The notes under the pieces were generated by a model. That model had not been told where the DNA came from. It saw nothing but the letters and a program-made list of their open reading frames with translations, and did no database searches. Below, piece after piece: positions 45,365 through 57,511 of a DNA stretch of 64,000 bases; positions within the stretch are counted from its first letter, which is position 1, and every line of letters begins with the position of its first letter. This DNA is from Liolophura sinensis (taxonomy: Eukaryota > Mollusca > Polyplacophora > Chitonida > Chitonidae), in assembly GCF_032854445.1 (NCBI RefSeq), contig NC_088304.1, positions 11,545,704-11,609,703 on the forward strand. The letters are read 5' to 3'. A program made the position numbers and the translations under genes.

Positions 45365-45665
45365 GTTTTCAATATTTATTGTCATGACAACACAGCGTTT
45401 AGAGTAATTCTATATCGGTGACGTGCAATAAATCGCAACTGACATGGGTGCGTGTTTTAACCAAACTGTGCTTTCTCCTTGGTGGCAGGGAGAGGGAATC
45501 TTCTACTATTGAAGCACTTACATGGACAGTTAGATTAAAACCCTAAGGTGTATTAATAAGAGGCTGTATTAATAAGAGGTTGTATCTGTTTCGTGTGACC
45601 ATTTGCCAACTTTTACACTGTCGTCAATGCTATTTTACTCTAAACTTTGTAGTTTTGTCATGTAT
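45365..45665 (+). repeat. Rep-1 copy
   Basis: TAGAGTAATTCTATATCGGT, ATAAATCGCAACTGACATGG, CATGGACAGTTAGATTAAAA, TTAATAAGAGGCTGTATT (duplicated) and CACTGTCGTCAATGC. Confidence 0.75.
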
Positions 45666-46686
45666 AGAGTGTTCCATGTATTCTGTATGCTTGAAAGCAG
45701 AGTATCCCAATCCCAGACCCAATGACAAAGTAGAAGAAATTCTTTCATCTGGAAATTAATAATGTTTTTAATTTTTTACATTTTGTATTTTCAGTGGAAA
45801 TGTTAACAACTGGTTTCCAATTTGGTTTCCCAGTTTAAGAAGCAGTGTCAAATTGATGAACAGGTACATGCTTGGAAACCTTACACCAAAAACTTCCAAG
45901 AATCCTAGAAAATAATGTAAGTAATACCTACGCTTTGCCGGTAGCCTACGGTAGTGTACATAAGAAAATGATAGCAGCTAATACGGTTTGCTAACGACTT
46001 GTCCACGGACAAGTAAATGAAATATAGTCATCTCTATTGCATTCAATAAGTCAGTTCGTTTGGGATATCTAGCGCATAGACCTTCATTTTGTGCTGCCCC
46101 CACTACCTCTTCCCCCTTCTTCTCTGTCTCTCTCCCTCTGTGGTTTCGTCTAGTAAAAGTAAATACCAATGAGGGCACGTCTGCAGCGCTTCCGCTCGCG
46201 GTGGTTTTAATTAGATTAGACTTGCGTTATGCCTGAGACATAGGAGACGAAAAATACGTTATCCTTCCGGTACTGGTCTCATGAGTCTCTCTGGCTATGT
46301 GACAGGAGATGTTCGCATTTTTCAAGGAGACATAATGACAGTAATAGACGCAAATCATAGCGCCATGGCCAAGGGTTTCATAACCTTTCACTCATTTAGA
46401 GGACGTTCGAATCATTTACCAAGGTCTCTTGCTGTCTAGCAGGCCAGGCCGTCCCAGCTGAGAAGGCACGTCATTCACGAATAAGACAGCGTGTTTGAAT
46501 TCATCTGGTTTGCAGTCGACCTTGCGTTCGAAGGTTGTGAGTTGTTTATGTGATGAGGTATGATTTTTGTAGACTCTCTGAAATAAATTTGTTAATGGGC
46601 AAATTTACATCTATCAAGGTGATCGGAAAAGTTTTTTGACGAATTTAGTAAGTGTTAAACACATGTAAATAAAGCTATGATACGAG

Positions 46687-46691
<5 letters not shown>

Positions 46692-46752
<61 letters not shown>
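46692..46752. repeat. (TA)n microsatellite
   Basis: About 30 TA units, directly followed by a SINE-B tail. Confidence 0.97.
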
Positions 46753-46755
<3 letters not shown>

Positions 46756-46759
46756 TGTA

Positions 46760-47075
46760 GACTACAATTTTTCAGTCATATGACGACGGAATACATATAC
46801 TGTGTCTTTCTATAGGAGGGCGAGCCCATGCCGCCAAAGTGCTGCCCAAGTGACATGCCAAAGACACCAGACATGACGCTCAACCCAGTCATATTATACT
46901 GACACCCAGTCAACCAGTCATATTTCCTTCTCTAACCTCTCAGTGCTGAGCGCCAATCGAGGCAGCAACAAGTACCACATTTATAGCCTTAACATGACCC
47001 GATCTTGGTTTGTTGATCTGGGTCCCTGACTCCCCGACTTCAACGCGCATGCTCTGACCATTTTAATAGCCCACC
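46760..47075 (-). repeat. SINE-B subtype 2
   Basis: TTTTTCAGTCATATGACGAC, GGAGGGCGAGCCCATGCCGC, CATATTATACTGACACCCAG and CTGAGCGCCAATCGAGGCAG, then a decayed head (GGTTTGTTGATCTGGGTCCC). A second piece of the same body (CCAACCGATTCTGATCC, GAGAGCTGAGTACTAAGTGA) follows at about 47100-47220. Confidence 0.75.
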
Positions 47076-47254
47076 AAAGCAGTCCACAATATACTGACAT
47101 GGGGCCAACCGATTCTGATCCTTACAAGCTCTATCCTCTGAGAGCTGAGTACTAAGTGAGACTGCAACAAATGCAAGTCTTTGGTATGACCTCATCTGGT
47201 CGAGTCTAGTAAGCTTTAAAGAGAGAGTTAAGATATCATCAATACTCGGACGTG

Positions 47255-47860
47255 ATTTCTAAAAGATAATTTAATACATTATATTTAACATCTCTGCATT
47301 TTGTTAACCTAGTTTTGATGAAGGTTTGCTGCTAGGTTGGATGATTTAAATTGCTGCTGTTTGTAAAATCTGAAGTATATGTAGACCGACAGGAGGCTGT
47401 TTCAGTGTGAGCATTTGCCAGTTATCGCACTGTCGTAGCTGCGCTGGTCCCGGCATTTCTGGAATACAAGAAGCCAGAGCATGAAGAGTAAAACCAGAAA
47501 AGGGACGTCAGTGTGATAGTTGGCAAATGCTTACTTGTCACCGGTCAACTACGCCTTGTCAATCCACCTCAAGTGCATATAATCGTTTACACAATCGCAA
47601 TTCACTGTTTACCCCATGGCATAAAAAAGAACACAGGCAAAAGAGTTGGCCAAATGCTACGGGTGAAATCCGCCCTCTGGTCAATTTACCCCTGTTAGAA
47701 ATATATTCCGGAATTTCAGGTAAGCTGGTAAATATGTAGTAACAACTTAGATGAGACTTACCACCACGACTTAAGCAGAATGGGGTAAAAAAATGTAATG
47801 ACGTTAATTGCAATTCATTAGGCGTCACTGGTCTAGAATTACCCAAAAGGCTATGTTGTC
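47255..47860. repeat. Inverted pair of Rep-1 copies
   Basis: A diverged forward copy (about 47255-47455; GCTGCTAGGTTGGATG, GACAGGAGGCTGTTTCAG, CACTGTCGTAGCTGCGCTGG) faces a reverse copy (about 47478-47860; AGAGTAAAACCAGAAAAGGG, CACTGGTCTAGAATTACCC). The reverse copy contains a repeated CAATTTACC / CAATCCACCTC segment. Confidence 0.75.
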
Positions 47861-47879
47861 ATATGATAAAGGCGCCGAC

Positions 47880-49535
47880 AAGCCTACGTCTAATGTTTTG
47901 TTTTGCTCGAGATCGCTAAATATAGATTTTACGTCTATGTACGGCAGAGCTCATTAAGATCTGAACTCTGTTGTGGAATGGTAAGCCAACCTGCGTTATT
48001 GTGTTTTATAAACTTTATTACTATTGATTTATCACGACCTTCGGCAGGTTGATTGTAGACCTTTCCACATATACAAACCTTATTACCTTTATGATACAAC
48101 ACATGGGATGAAAATTTACAAGGTCGGATTTTCTTGAGAGGTTACAATTGGGACTGCTCCAGGATAATAAAGAAAATTTAATTTCATCAGCGCTTTCCGG
48201 TTCTTTCGAGGTATAGGACAGCCGGGGCGACGTGTTTACTTTAGTGACGGTTTTGGTTACTGTACGTTTAGTGCACAGACAATTACCAGTAAAATATATG
48301 TCGAAGAGAAGAAAGCAACACAAAAAAAACACCCAGGGCTCAGACTCTCAAATTTATAATACTGCTTCTGTGATGGTTTTATTTCTTCTTTTGTTTTAAT
48401 TTGATAAGATCCGTGGTGCGTATTAGCAGTGGCGCAGCTGAATATGCAGTGGATTGCAATACATAGTAGGGTTTTTTTGTATGCAAAATATACCCTAACA
48501 ACCAAGTGCTTGAACCTTGGGATTACACGCTTTCCAAGCCGACTCCTAAATTTCGTGTGCCAAGCTGCTATTTGTCCAGCTGACGGAGAACACCATTCGT
48601 TAAGCTGTTTTTAATAACGATGACTACCCTCGTTTAAAACTCTTCAGAAATCTTTTTTTTGTTGTTGTTTCCTTGTCCACCATGGAAAAATAACATCATT
48701 ATGCCTGGTATATCGGTTTCGCCACGTTATGAAAGCAGTGAGAAGTGTGTAGAGTATATCTTATGATTTATACGACCGTCTGGATTTTGACAGCTTACAG
48801 CTATAATAAATACTACTGGATAATGTTCACCTCTGGTAAATTCACCCTACTAGTAAATGTTATTCTTCTTGAAATGACCAAGTATAAGAAACGACACAAC
48901 TCACTACTGGAATACGACAGCAGCTCTTTAATCGGGTTGAGTAAAATCAGGCGTCGTACACATACACGGTACATCCATGTACAACATGTTAGGTGTTAAA
49001 TAGAAACGAAGTCGTTTTTAAGATCATCTTGATCATAGTCTAGAACGGATCCGCCATTAAACAACCAGAGATAAACCACATGTATCATTTAAAATACTAA
49101 CTTGTCTGGCCAAATTCTCGGGAAAAACCATATGGATCTTCGCCGCTATTCTCTTAACAACACGGGCGTAGAATATGTATTGTGTTTTTGGATGGCATTC
49201 CAGTGAGGCGGCACTAAGCATATTGCCATTACACTGGGTCAGCTACAAGGAGCTGGAGATAGCGTTCTTCGGCGACAGGCTCTTAGCTCCATGGGAACGC
49301 ATGGGATCTACAAAGAGGCACTGTTCTGATATTGTACACTTTTAAGTGAAAAGAAAAATTTAATTCCTCTTACATGCGCTCATGAGGGTGGCGAGGGTGC
49401 TATATTGGTTTAAACGTGTTTATTTTCCTTCACATATACACAGTAAGCCATAGGCTTATAGCGTGTTACATTCGTAGAAATATATACATTATATTTTTCT
49501 TGAGAAAAAAAATATATTAGCGAGGGTGCTATACT
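47880..49535. other. No gene or known repeat recognised
   Basis: The longest frames (minus 48021-48332, plus 48745-48999) have unremarkable composition and no flanking splice signals that convince. Confidence 0.4.
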
Positions 49536-49615
49536 GTATTCCTGCATAAACCAGGATTCGACTGGTGAGCTAAGCATGCCTGAGACCTGGTCCCTATGCA
49601 TCGTTTTAACGCTGC
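49536..49615 (+). repeat. Short dispersed repeat shared with opsin intron 1
   Basis: TGTATTCCTGCATAAACCAG then CTAAGCATGCCTGAGACCTG and GTCCCTATGCAT match 2632-2700. Only these two copies were noticed. Confidence 0.6.
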
Positions 49616-50185
49616 AGTGATATTTTATCAGTCAGGACTTTTATTGATTTGTTAGTATCTTGTCTGTCTTGAATCCATTATTCATTTTTCAAGGCTTGTT
49701 TGTTTATATATTTATGTGTATGAACATGCATTGTTTATAGCACTGTGTGGTATTTTATGTTTTATGACTTAGCTTGTGGTATACATACTGTGATGTCGGA
49801 GTCTATAAATCGAATTATTACTTGTAGGTGATCCTTTAAATAAATGAATACATAAAGAAAAAATCATTTTAATTTGTAAACAAATGAATAAGTATATCTT
49901 CTAGCGTATGTAGATGGTGTCATAAGCATTATAGATAATATAATGTTCATTACGATATTTACAGCTGGTTCAGCAGCGTCAGTAATTGTCATCACAGGGC
50001 CCAGTTCCACAAAGTTACCATGGCAACATATGTATTTAGCATGTGTTGTGAGGCCAGTTAAAACCAGCTCAAGACCGCCTTGTGATACGTACTTCTCTAA
50101 CGTAGGCACTTACTGTAGCAGGACCTGTAACGTCACCACCTAGGACCGCCTATAAATGCTGTCACACGTGTAGATTATATAGGGG

Positions 50186-50365
50186 GCCTACAAGTCCAGG
50201 TCATGCTGGCTTCCTCTCCGGTTGTACATTGGAAGATCTCGCAGCAGCCTGCGAATGGTCGCGGGTTTCCTCAGGGCTCTGTTTAGATTTCTCCCGCTTT
50301 AATGCTGACCACAAACATATAAGTGAAATATTACGGCATAAAACTCCAATCAAAAAAAAAAATAA
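50186..50365 (+). repeat. SINE-A, 5'-truncated, diverged
   Basis: GGCCTACAAGTCCAGGTCATG, GCCTGCGAATGGTCGCGGGT, CATATAAGTGAAATATTACG and AAACTCCAATCAAAAAAA. Confidence 0.85.
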
Positions 50366-50656
50366 AAAAAAATTAAATAAGAACTTGGATTATCAGCCTG
50401 GGATAAGACATTTGCCAGGCAAGCGCTGGTATTTCTCGACCCCATAGCTGAATCTATCCTGCTTATTTTGCCAGAACAGTACCAAAACACATTATGGAAC
50501 TGGCAACATGAGGGCTGTCTTGCATGGCTATACGCAATGTGTGTCCATAGTCAGGAAGTTAAAGCGATTTGTTGAAAGGATTTAGGCAAAACCTGGCAAT
50601 AGGTTATGCAGGATGGTACTAACACTGTCAATAGGCACCGAGAAGTACAGCACTGT

Positions 50657-50720
50657 ATCGGACTCTACTGGACTCTATCGGACTCTACTGGACTCTATCG
50701 GACTCTACTGGACTCTACTG
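50657..50720 (+). repeat. 10/20-bp tandem repeat
   Basis: GGACTCTACT alternates with GGACTCTATC for about six 10-bp units. Confidence 0.95.
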
Positions 50721-51292
50721 GTCGGGTTTTAGTCACAACGGTAAAAGGTAAGATTTATGCCAGTATAACGCCGGTATTTCTCGATTCCTCTACTGAAGCT
50801 ATCCTGTTTATTTTGCCAGGCTAACCATATCAGTAGGATATGAAATAAACAAGTGCCCTCTATCCTCCGCCCCTATCCCCACCCTCACTCTCCAAGAGAT
50901 TCACCCCTTGAACTTTTGCCCTGACAAGAGACAAACATGATGATTCCATAAACTGACTTGTTATCTTATGTAAAAGGATAATTATATAAGGCGTATATTT
51001 GTGCCGATAGATATATAATATATTTATATATTGCATTTCTGTTTGAGGGTATGCACGCAATACATATTAGAAACTGGATGAGCGTTTAATAATAAACCAC
51101 GGATTGGGCATCTCTTTTAGTATGAGGCTCCTAGCTTTTGACCTGTAAACGCACGTTTTCCGAATTAGCTCTCATAACGTGTGTGTTTATTTGACACTTG
51201 TTTATAAAGTCACATTTTCAATTGTGTTGAAATCTAACACAATAACTTGTGCTGTTTCATTCCACAAAGGAATGTATTACCCCAACACAAAC

Positions 51293-51467
51293 ATGAGCCC
51301 GGGCGAAAGCCACGACCATCCGCAGATTGCTGGCAGATCTTCCCACGTACGCCGGAGAGGAAGCCAGCATAAGCTGGACTTGAACTCACAACAACAGCAT
51401 TGGTAAGAGGCTCCTGGGTCATTACGCTGCGCTAGCGCGCTAACCATCTGAGCCACGGAGGTCCCTC
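51293..51467 (-). repeat. SINE-A, 3'-truncated, intact head
   Basis: Begins in the body (CCCGGGCGAAAGCCACGACC) and runs through AGCTGGACTTGAACTCACAA to GCGCTAACCATCTGAGCCAC and GGAGGTCCC. The AAAT tail side is missing. Confidence 0.88.
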
Positions 51468-51864
51468 CTGGTCACCTTTGTAGCCCTACAGCATATGCCC
51501 GATATAAACAGTTCAGCTTGTGAATATTAAGTGACTTGATAAAAAAACCCCAAGCCTTGACAACATCTGGGTGCATGGAATAAGGGGGGAAGTGTGGGAT
51601 TGAGCAGGGGGTGGAGCACAAATGGATGACCCTCCAAAGTCATTTCTCATTTCTTTTTGGTGTCGTACCAGCTGTACGACCTGACATAAATGAAACAATG
51701 CCTGCATTATTGATGTACACCCAATTGTCAGCAGCAAATGAACAGTCCATCTCAACACTAGCAAGAACGAGATTACTCTGTAGGGTCTTGCTTAGTGCCA
51801 GACGGAGTGATGACTCTCCAGCCAGCGTTTCATTTAATAACAATGCGAAATCCATAAAACTTTC

Positions 51865-52001
51865 GGCCCCAGTTTCACAAAGCGGTCTACGACATTTTTT
51901 ATCTTACATTTGTCGTATGATATTTTGTACGTCACTCTTACCGTACCATTGTCCTATGTGCGATTATTGTACATGTACCACTTCTTTGTGAAACCTGGCC
52001 C
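51865..52001. mobile_element. Small MITE with 18-bp inverted ends
   Basis: The left end GGCCCCAGTTTCACAAAG (51865-51882) and right end CTTTGTGAAACCTGGCCC (51984-52001) are inverted repeats differing at two or three positions. The 137-bp interior is AT-rich and non-coding. A possible half-copy of the end (GGGCCCAGTTCCACAAAG) is at 49997-50014. Confidence 0.75.
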
Positions 52002-52577
52002 TGGTTCCTGTGTGTAATCTCAGGCCATCAGCTCTTGTTATTTTCCTTTATTACGTCACAATTAAATTGGTGTATATGTGTTCTCATAAAACACCTGTGT
52101 AGTACACAAGCACTGCTACGTCATGGAAGAAATTTGGACCCTTTTGTGTATCTCCCATTCTTAGTTTACGGTGAGAAATGTTTAGAAGATTTCATTTTAC
52201 GGCTTTAGGTTCGATCAGATCTAGATGTAGTAGCTCAGTGTGCTGAACGCTCAATTCCTAACCACGACATACCCGGCCTTGCGCAGGGAATTTGCACCTA
52301 GGCAAAGCCCCCCCCCCTCCCCCCGATTTTAGGGGATTTATTGTGGAAATAAGCAATGGGCTGACAGCTCCGTCTTACGCTTGCTGTGGATCAGATATCC
52401 TCACCTCTTGTCGACCATGGCCTGCAAGTTTGTATGTCACACACTCGTGAGTAACTTGTCAAAAGCCAGTGGTTTGCCCCAGGCACTCGTATTTCCTCTA
52501 CCCGTCAAATTGTCCGGCGTTGTAAAAAGTGAAAATTCTTGAATATGACTTAAAGGCCTCCGTGGCCGACGGGTTCA

Positions 52578-52830
52578 AGTATAGTGAGAGGTGTCAACGA
52601 TTGCTTATTGGCACCAACGCCCCACAAGTATAGTGAGAGATGTCGACGACTGCTTATTGGCGCCAACGCCGTACAAGTCTAATGAGAGATGTCGACGACT
52701 GCTTATTGGCGCCAATGCCCCACAAGTCTAATGAGAGATGTCGGCGACTGCTTATTGGCGCCAACGCCCCACGAGTGTAGTGAGAGATGTGGACGACTGT
52801 TTATTGGCGTAAGTAAAGTGAGAGATGTGG
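52578..52830 (+). repeat. 49-bp tandem repeat, about 5 copies
   Basis: Units of AGTNTAGTGAGAGATGTCGA plus CGACTGCTTATTGGCGCCAA plus CGCCCCACA. The last full unit is shortened after TATTGGCGTA. Confidence 0.95.
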
Positions 52831-53089
52831 AATTCACAATTCTTCATCATTAAAGATTAATCTGAAACTGAGCGTCCAAGCTGTGTGCATATGTGTGATG
52901 TTGAACTCTTGCCTTGCTTGGAATTTAATTAGATAAAGAATTACGAATCTTAATTAATTCAGGCCTTAATTGCAATGTAGTTTAACGGTGTTAACATTTG
53001 CAACAGTGATGACGACTTTCACCGTTAATGTGATAATAATTTTCACGTTCCTTTATCTGCCTCCACCGCAGAATCTTGTGTGCTGAATC

Positions 53090-53290
53090 ACAGTGTCTTG
53101 GTGACCTAATGGTTGGAGCGTCCGTCTCGAAGTTGGGAGACCATGAATAAAACACGGGTCGGGTCATACCAAAGACCTTAAAAAGGGTGCATTTTGCTGC
53201 CTCGCTGGGCACTAAGCGCTGAGACGTTAGAGCAAGGAAACATGACTGTTTGGCCCGGTGGCAGTATAATGTGACTGGGTGGGGTGTTAT
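53090..53290 (+). repeat. SINE-B subtype 2 with tRNA-like head
   Basis: The head TGACCTAATGGTTGGAGCGT with ACGGGTCGGGTCATACC, then ACCTTAAAAAGGGTGCATTT, GAGCAAGGAAACATGACTG and GGCAGTATAATGTGACTGGG. It breaks off into Rep-1 sequence. Confidence 0.75.
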
Positions 53291-53460
53291 TTTGAGTAAT
53301 TCTAGACCAGTAGCGTGACTTTAGTTCTTGTCTTTTTCACGTGATTCTGCCTAAATCATGGTCCAGGAGGCGTGTAATCTGTAAATAGTTAAATAATTTC
53401 ATGAACAGTTAGAATAAAACCCTACATAAGGTAAATTGACAAGAAAATTGTCAGAAGTCA
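53288..53460 (+). repeat. Rep-1 copy, 3' truncated
   Basis: TTTTGAGTAATTCTAGACCA, ATCATGGTCCAGGAGGCGTG and AATAAAACCCTACATAAGGT. Confidence 0.8.
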
Positions 53461-54094
53461 TTCATATCTACATAATTCATCCACTGTGTTGAAATATAAA
53501 AAAAACCCCAAAGGTAGTGCATTACTTACCTCTGTGTTCAGTAGGCCTGTCCCATCTATTACAGCCGCAAGGCATAATAACGCTCATAATACAACAATGA
53601 AATATATCAATAAAATAGCTAACGGACGCACCTGGAACTGCAGGAAAATATGCGCTGTGGCAACTTCTACTGATATAAATTACTCTTACTGAACCCTGTA
53701 TTGAAATAAATTATTTCTTTTAGATACATATTTTTTCGACATCTTTCGCCATACATGACATTAAACTTAACAATTATACGTATACGTTGCCACCGTTCCT
53801 AATGACATTTAGGGTAGAATTTAATCACAAAACCCCAATTTTTCAGTGTTCGGAATCACAGTCGTTTTATTCTAACGATACTGGTCTTGTAGTTGTACCT
53901 CGCTGTAGGGTAAGAAGGCACGATTGTAAGATGGTGTAAGTAATGTTAGAATTTAAATTACTTATTAAATATGGTCGGCTCTCCGGTTTCGTCAACTTAT
54001 AAAACAGACCGCCTTCGAATATGTGAGGTATCCATGGGTATGGCGTTATTCAAACGTTCAATAAATAAATATGCCATTTTATTCATTTGTTTCA

Positions 54095-54345
54095 GAATAG
54101 TTCTAGAGCAGCGGGGTCTAATGAATTGCAATTACGATCACCGGCTTTTTCTTACCTAATTCTGCTTGAGCCATGGTGCTACTATCTATGCGTTTACGTG
54201 AACAGTGAGAACAAAACCATGACTGACGAACGCCGACAAGAGGCCATATTTCACCGGTTACGTGTGGCCATTTGCCAGCTATCACACTGTCGTCGCTGCT
54301 CTGGTTTTACTCGCTATGCTGTACGTCATTAATTATATTTCATGC
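54095..54345 (+). repeat. Rep-1 copy
   Basis: AGTTCTAGAGCAGCGGGGTC, GCCATGGTGCTACTATCTAT, AAACCATGACTGACG, AAGAGGCCATATTTCACCGG and TCACACTGTCGTCGCTGCTC. Confidence 0.85.
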
Positions 54346-54599
54346 CGTAGTAAAAGACTTTAAAAATTATAAATATTGATGAAGGAAAACACTGGTAATC
54401 TCTAATGACAGCCAGTTAGAGGGTAATTTTTAGAAAGGTTAATTACCAAGCATACAATGGATCTTTGTTTCCACCGTTTCAAGAAAGCAAAAGATTCTGT
54501 CTATGCATCAAAACAGACATTCGCATAAAAGCCGTCAACCAATAAGGACATTCCAGGTCATTTTCAGTAATGTGACGTTCAGGAATCACTAGGTGTGTT

Positions 54600-54720
54600 C
54601 ATATATATATACTGTGTCTTCTTGTGGCAGGGCGAGTCTATGCCGCCAAAGTATCATGCCGAAGATACCAGACAGGACACCTTACCGAATGACATTCTCG
54701 GTATACCGGATTCCTCTTAA
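54600..54720 (-). repeat. SINE-B subtype 2 fragment
   Basis: ACTGTGTCTTCTTGTGGCAG, GCGAGTCTATGCCGCCAAAG and AGACAGGACACCTTACC match 46800-46900. Confidence 0.7.
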
Positions 54721-54769
54721 CAATAAAATTTACCGCCATCATATACATGTGTATGGAGAATTCTTGAGT

Positions 54770-55080
54770 TGACCTGTGCGTCCAAACAGACTTTCGTATA
54801 CCAGCCGTCAACCAATATAGACGTTCCATGTGAATAATCGCAAGGCCAAGAAAGAACTAAGAAAGTATATAAAGTACGGAAATAGGATGGAATCATGCAA
54901 GCGAAAGAAGTCAACAGTTTTCATTGATGTTTGAAAGGCGCAAAGTATGTTCTGGGCGACTAAGAGAAATCAATATTTAAATGGTGTGCCATTCTAGAAT
55001 TTCAGTTGTTGATAACAAAATATGTAACTCAGTTGCGCTTTGATTGCAGCTGTTCATATATCCAACATGGACCATCTACC
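54770..55080 (-). repeat. Rep-3 copy
   Basis: GACTTTCGTATACCAGCCGT, AATAATCGCAAGGCCAAGAA, AGTACGGAAATAGGATGGAA and GAAATCAATATTTAAATGG. A shorter scrap of the same segment precedes it at 54510-54560. Confidence 0.8.
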
Positions 55081-55124
55081 TGCTATCAAAAATACTTTCT
55101 TAAAATGGCGACTGTTTAAAAGAT

Positions 55125-57000
55125 AAGCAGTGCTTCAGGTAACATCTACCACAAGTTGCAGCAGCTCTGGAATAAGGGTTAATGTACAGTACTCTATCGC
55201 ATCTTTATATTTAGTGCTATTTTGGACCTCTCGCAATTTACCACGATGTCAAAAATCCCTTTTGAAAGTTTGTATCATTAAAAAGATAACCACTAATACA
55301 GGTACATTCAAGAGGTCGGAAAACATATACTACAAGTCACAGACTCCAAGGAATGGGCATTGATCGACAGTACTGTGTCCCAGTGTTACATTTAGCGCCA
55401 TTCTAGTCCGTCTGCTACGGTGTTCAAAATGAGTTCTAAAAAATCGGTATAACTAGAAAGATAATTGCTTATATAGGAACGTTCGGTGGGTTGGAAAACG
55501 TATGCTGCAAGTTGCAGACCCCCTATGATGGGGATTAATGGAAACTACTGTGTCCCAACTTCACATTTAGTGCCAAAAATCCCTTCTGACGAACGGTAAT
55601 CACTCGGAAGATCACCGCTTTTAAAGGTTCATTTGCGGGTCGGAAAACATATACTGCAAGTCGAAGACTTGGGATCAATCGACATTACTGTGTCCCATCC
55701 TTACATTTAGTGCCACTCTAGACCGTCTACTACTTGCCACGGTGTCAAAAATCCACAGTTTAGACAAACGGGTATCACCGTGGCAAATAACATATGGCCT
55801 AGAATGACACTTGTAGCGTATGTTTTCAACCCCTCAAATGTACCTATTCAAACGGTTATATTTTGAGTGATACCCGTTTTTTCGAAGGGATTTTTGACAC
55901 CGTGGCAAGTAGCAGACGGCCTAAATTGGCACTAAATGTAAAGCTGGGACAGAGTAATGTAAATTAATCCCCATTTCAGAGCGACTGCAACTTGCAGTAT
56001 ATGCTTTCCGACCTCTTGAATGTACATATATAAACGGTTACGTCTGGAATGCTATCCGTTTTTGCTAAGGGATGTAACGCAGTACTATTCACTAATCCCC
56101 ATTCCACTGTGTCATCGACTTGCAGTATATGTTTTCCGACGTCTCGCATGTAGCTATATAGACAATTATCTTTTAACTCATTTTTCAGAAGGCATGTTTG
56201 ACACCATGGCAAGGAACACACAGTCTAAAATTTCACTAAACGTAAAGCTAGGACACAGTACTGACGATTAATTCCTATTTCAGAGAATCTGTGACTTGCA
56301 GCATACGTTTTCCGACCTCTCGAAATCTACCTATATAAGCGGTTACTACTTGAGTCATACCCGTTTTTCCGAAGGGATTTTTGACATCGTGACACGTAGC
56401 AGACGGTCTAAAATGGCATTAAATTTAAAGATGGGACACCGTACTGTCGAATAATCTCCATTCCAGGGCGACTGTGACTTGCAGCATATGTTTTCCAACC
56501 CGTCGAATGTACCTATGTAAGTAGTTATCGCTGGAATAATACCCATTTTCCAGAATTGGTTTTTGACACCGTGGCAAGTAACAGTCTAAAAGGTTACTAA
56601 ATATATAGCTGGCACACAGTAATGTCAATTAATTAACATTTCACGGCGTCTGCAACTTGCCGAGTAAATTTTTTTCTCTATAGGCAGTTATCATTTGAGT
56701 GATACCCATTTTTTCAGAAGGCATTTTTGACACAGTGGCTAATAGCAGACAGTCTAAAATGGCACTAAATATGAAGATGGGACACAGTGCTGTCGATTAA
56801 TTCCCATTTCAGAACGTCTGCGATTTGCAGCATATGTTTTCCGATCTGTCATAGGTACCTCTGCTTTTCTTCATTTTTCCGAAGGGATTTTTGACACCGG
56901 AGCAAGTAGCAAACGGTCTTGAATGGCACTAAATGTGAATATGGGGCACAATACTGTCGGTTAATCCCCATTCCAGGGCGTCTGGAATTTTTGCCAACTT
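55125..57000. repeat. Foldback array of roughly 180-bp units
   Basis: About four forward units (55125-55765) with GGTCGGAAAACATATACT, AGTACTGTGTCCCA, TTACATTTAGTGCCA, and CTACTTGCCACGGTGTCAAA, then about six or seven inverted units (55785-57000) with GATTTTTGACACCGTGGCAA, AGCAGACGGTCTAAAATGG, GGGACACAGTACTGTC and TTGCAGCATATGTTTTCC. The inverted landmark GGGACACAGTA recurs at about 55945, 56249, 56431, 56609, 56774 and 56940. Units are moderately diverged, so the array is old. No ORF. Confidence 0.92.
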
Positions 57001-57037
57001 TAACACGCCAAGTAAAAGTAAAGTTGGCAAAAGATTC

Positions 57038-57112
57038 CAACACAACATTCAACTCCGTATTCTCAGCTGCACGAGCCGCATTCTGGTGAATATGGAGCTG
57101 AATGTTGTGTTG
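57038..57112. repeat. Hairpin with 25-bp arms
   Basis: CAACACAACATTCAACTCCG (57038 on) pairs with CTGAATGTTGTGTTG (ending 57112). The arms are about 25 bp with two mismatches around a 25-bp loop. It is flanked by three copies of a TGCCAACTTT / AAAGTTGGCA word (about 56993, 57020, 57121), which suggests a small foldback element or MITE. Confidence 0.85.
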
Positions 57113-57511
57113 TAATTTTGTGCCAACTTTCGCGAGCTCAAGTATATGGGTATAGACCATGAACTATTCGGTCAGGTGTAGCGATAATGTGTCTGCAGAT
57201 GGATTGGACGGGATGTGTATGTTTGAGAAGCTCTATAAACATATCGGTATTGAAACCGGCATGATGTGAGGTCCCGGCTAACGGGCGGATGCAGTTGAGA
57301 TTTCACCGACACAGAAACACACCTGCGTCAAAAGAACCTATTTATCACGACAAGCTTACGTAACTGCTTCGGCTTGATGACACAGTTGATGTTTTTTATG
57401 TACGCTATACTGTTTTGTTCCCTCGTTAGGTCTGAGATGGATTACGTTTGAATTTCTATATGTGTGATATGTCGTTTGAGATATATACCGCGGCACATAC
57501 GTGGATATGTG

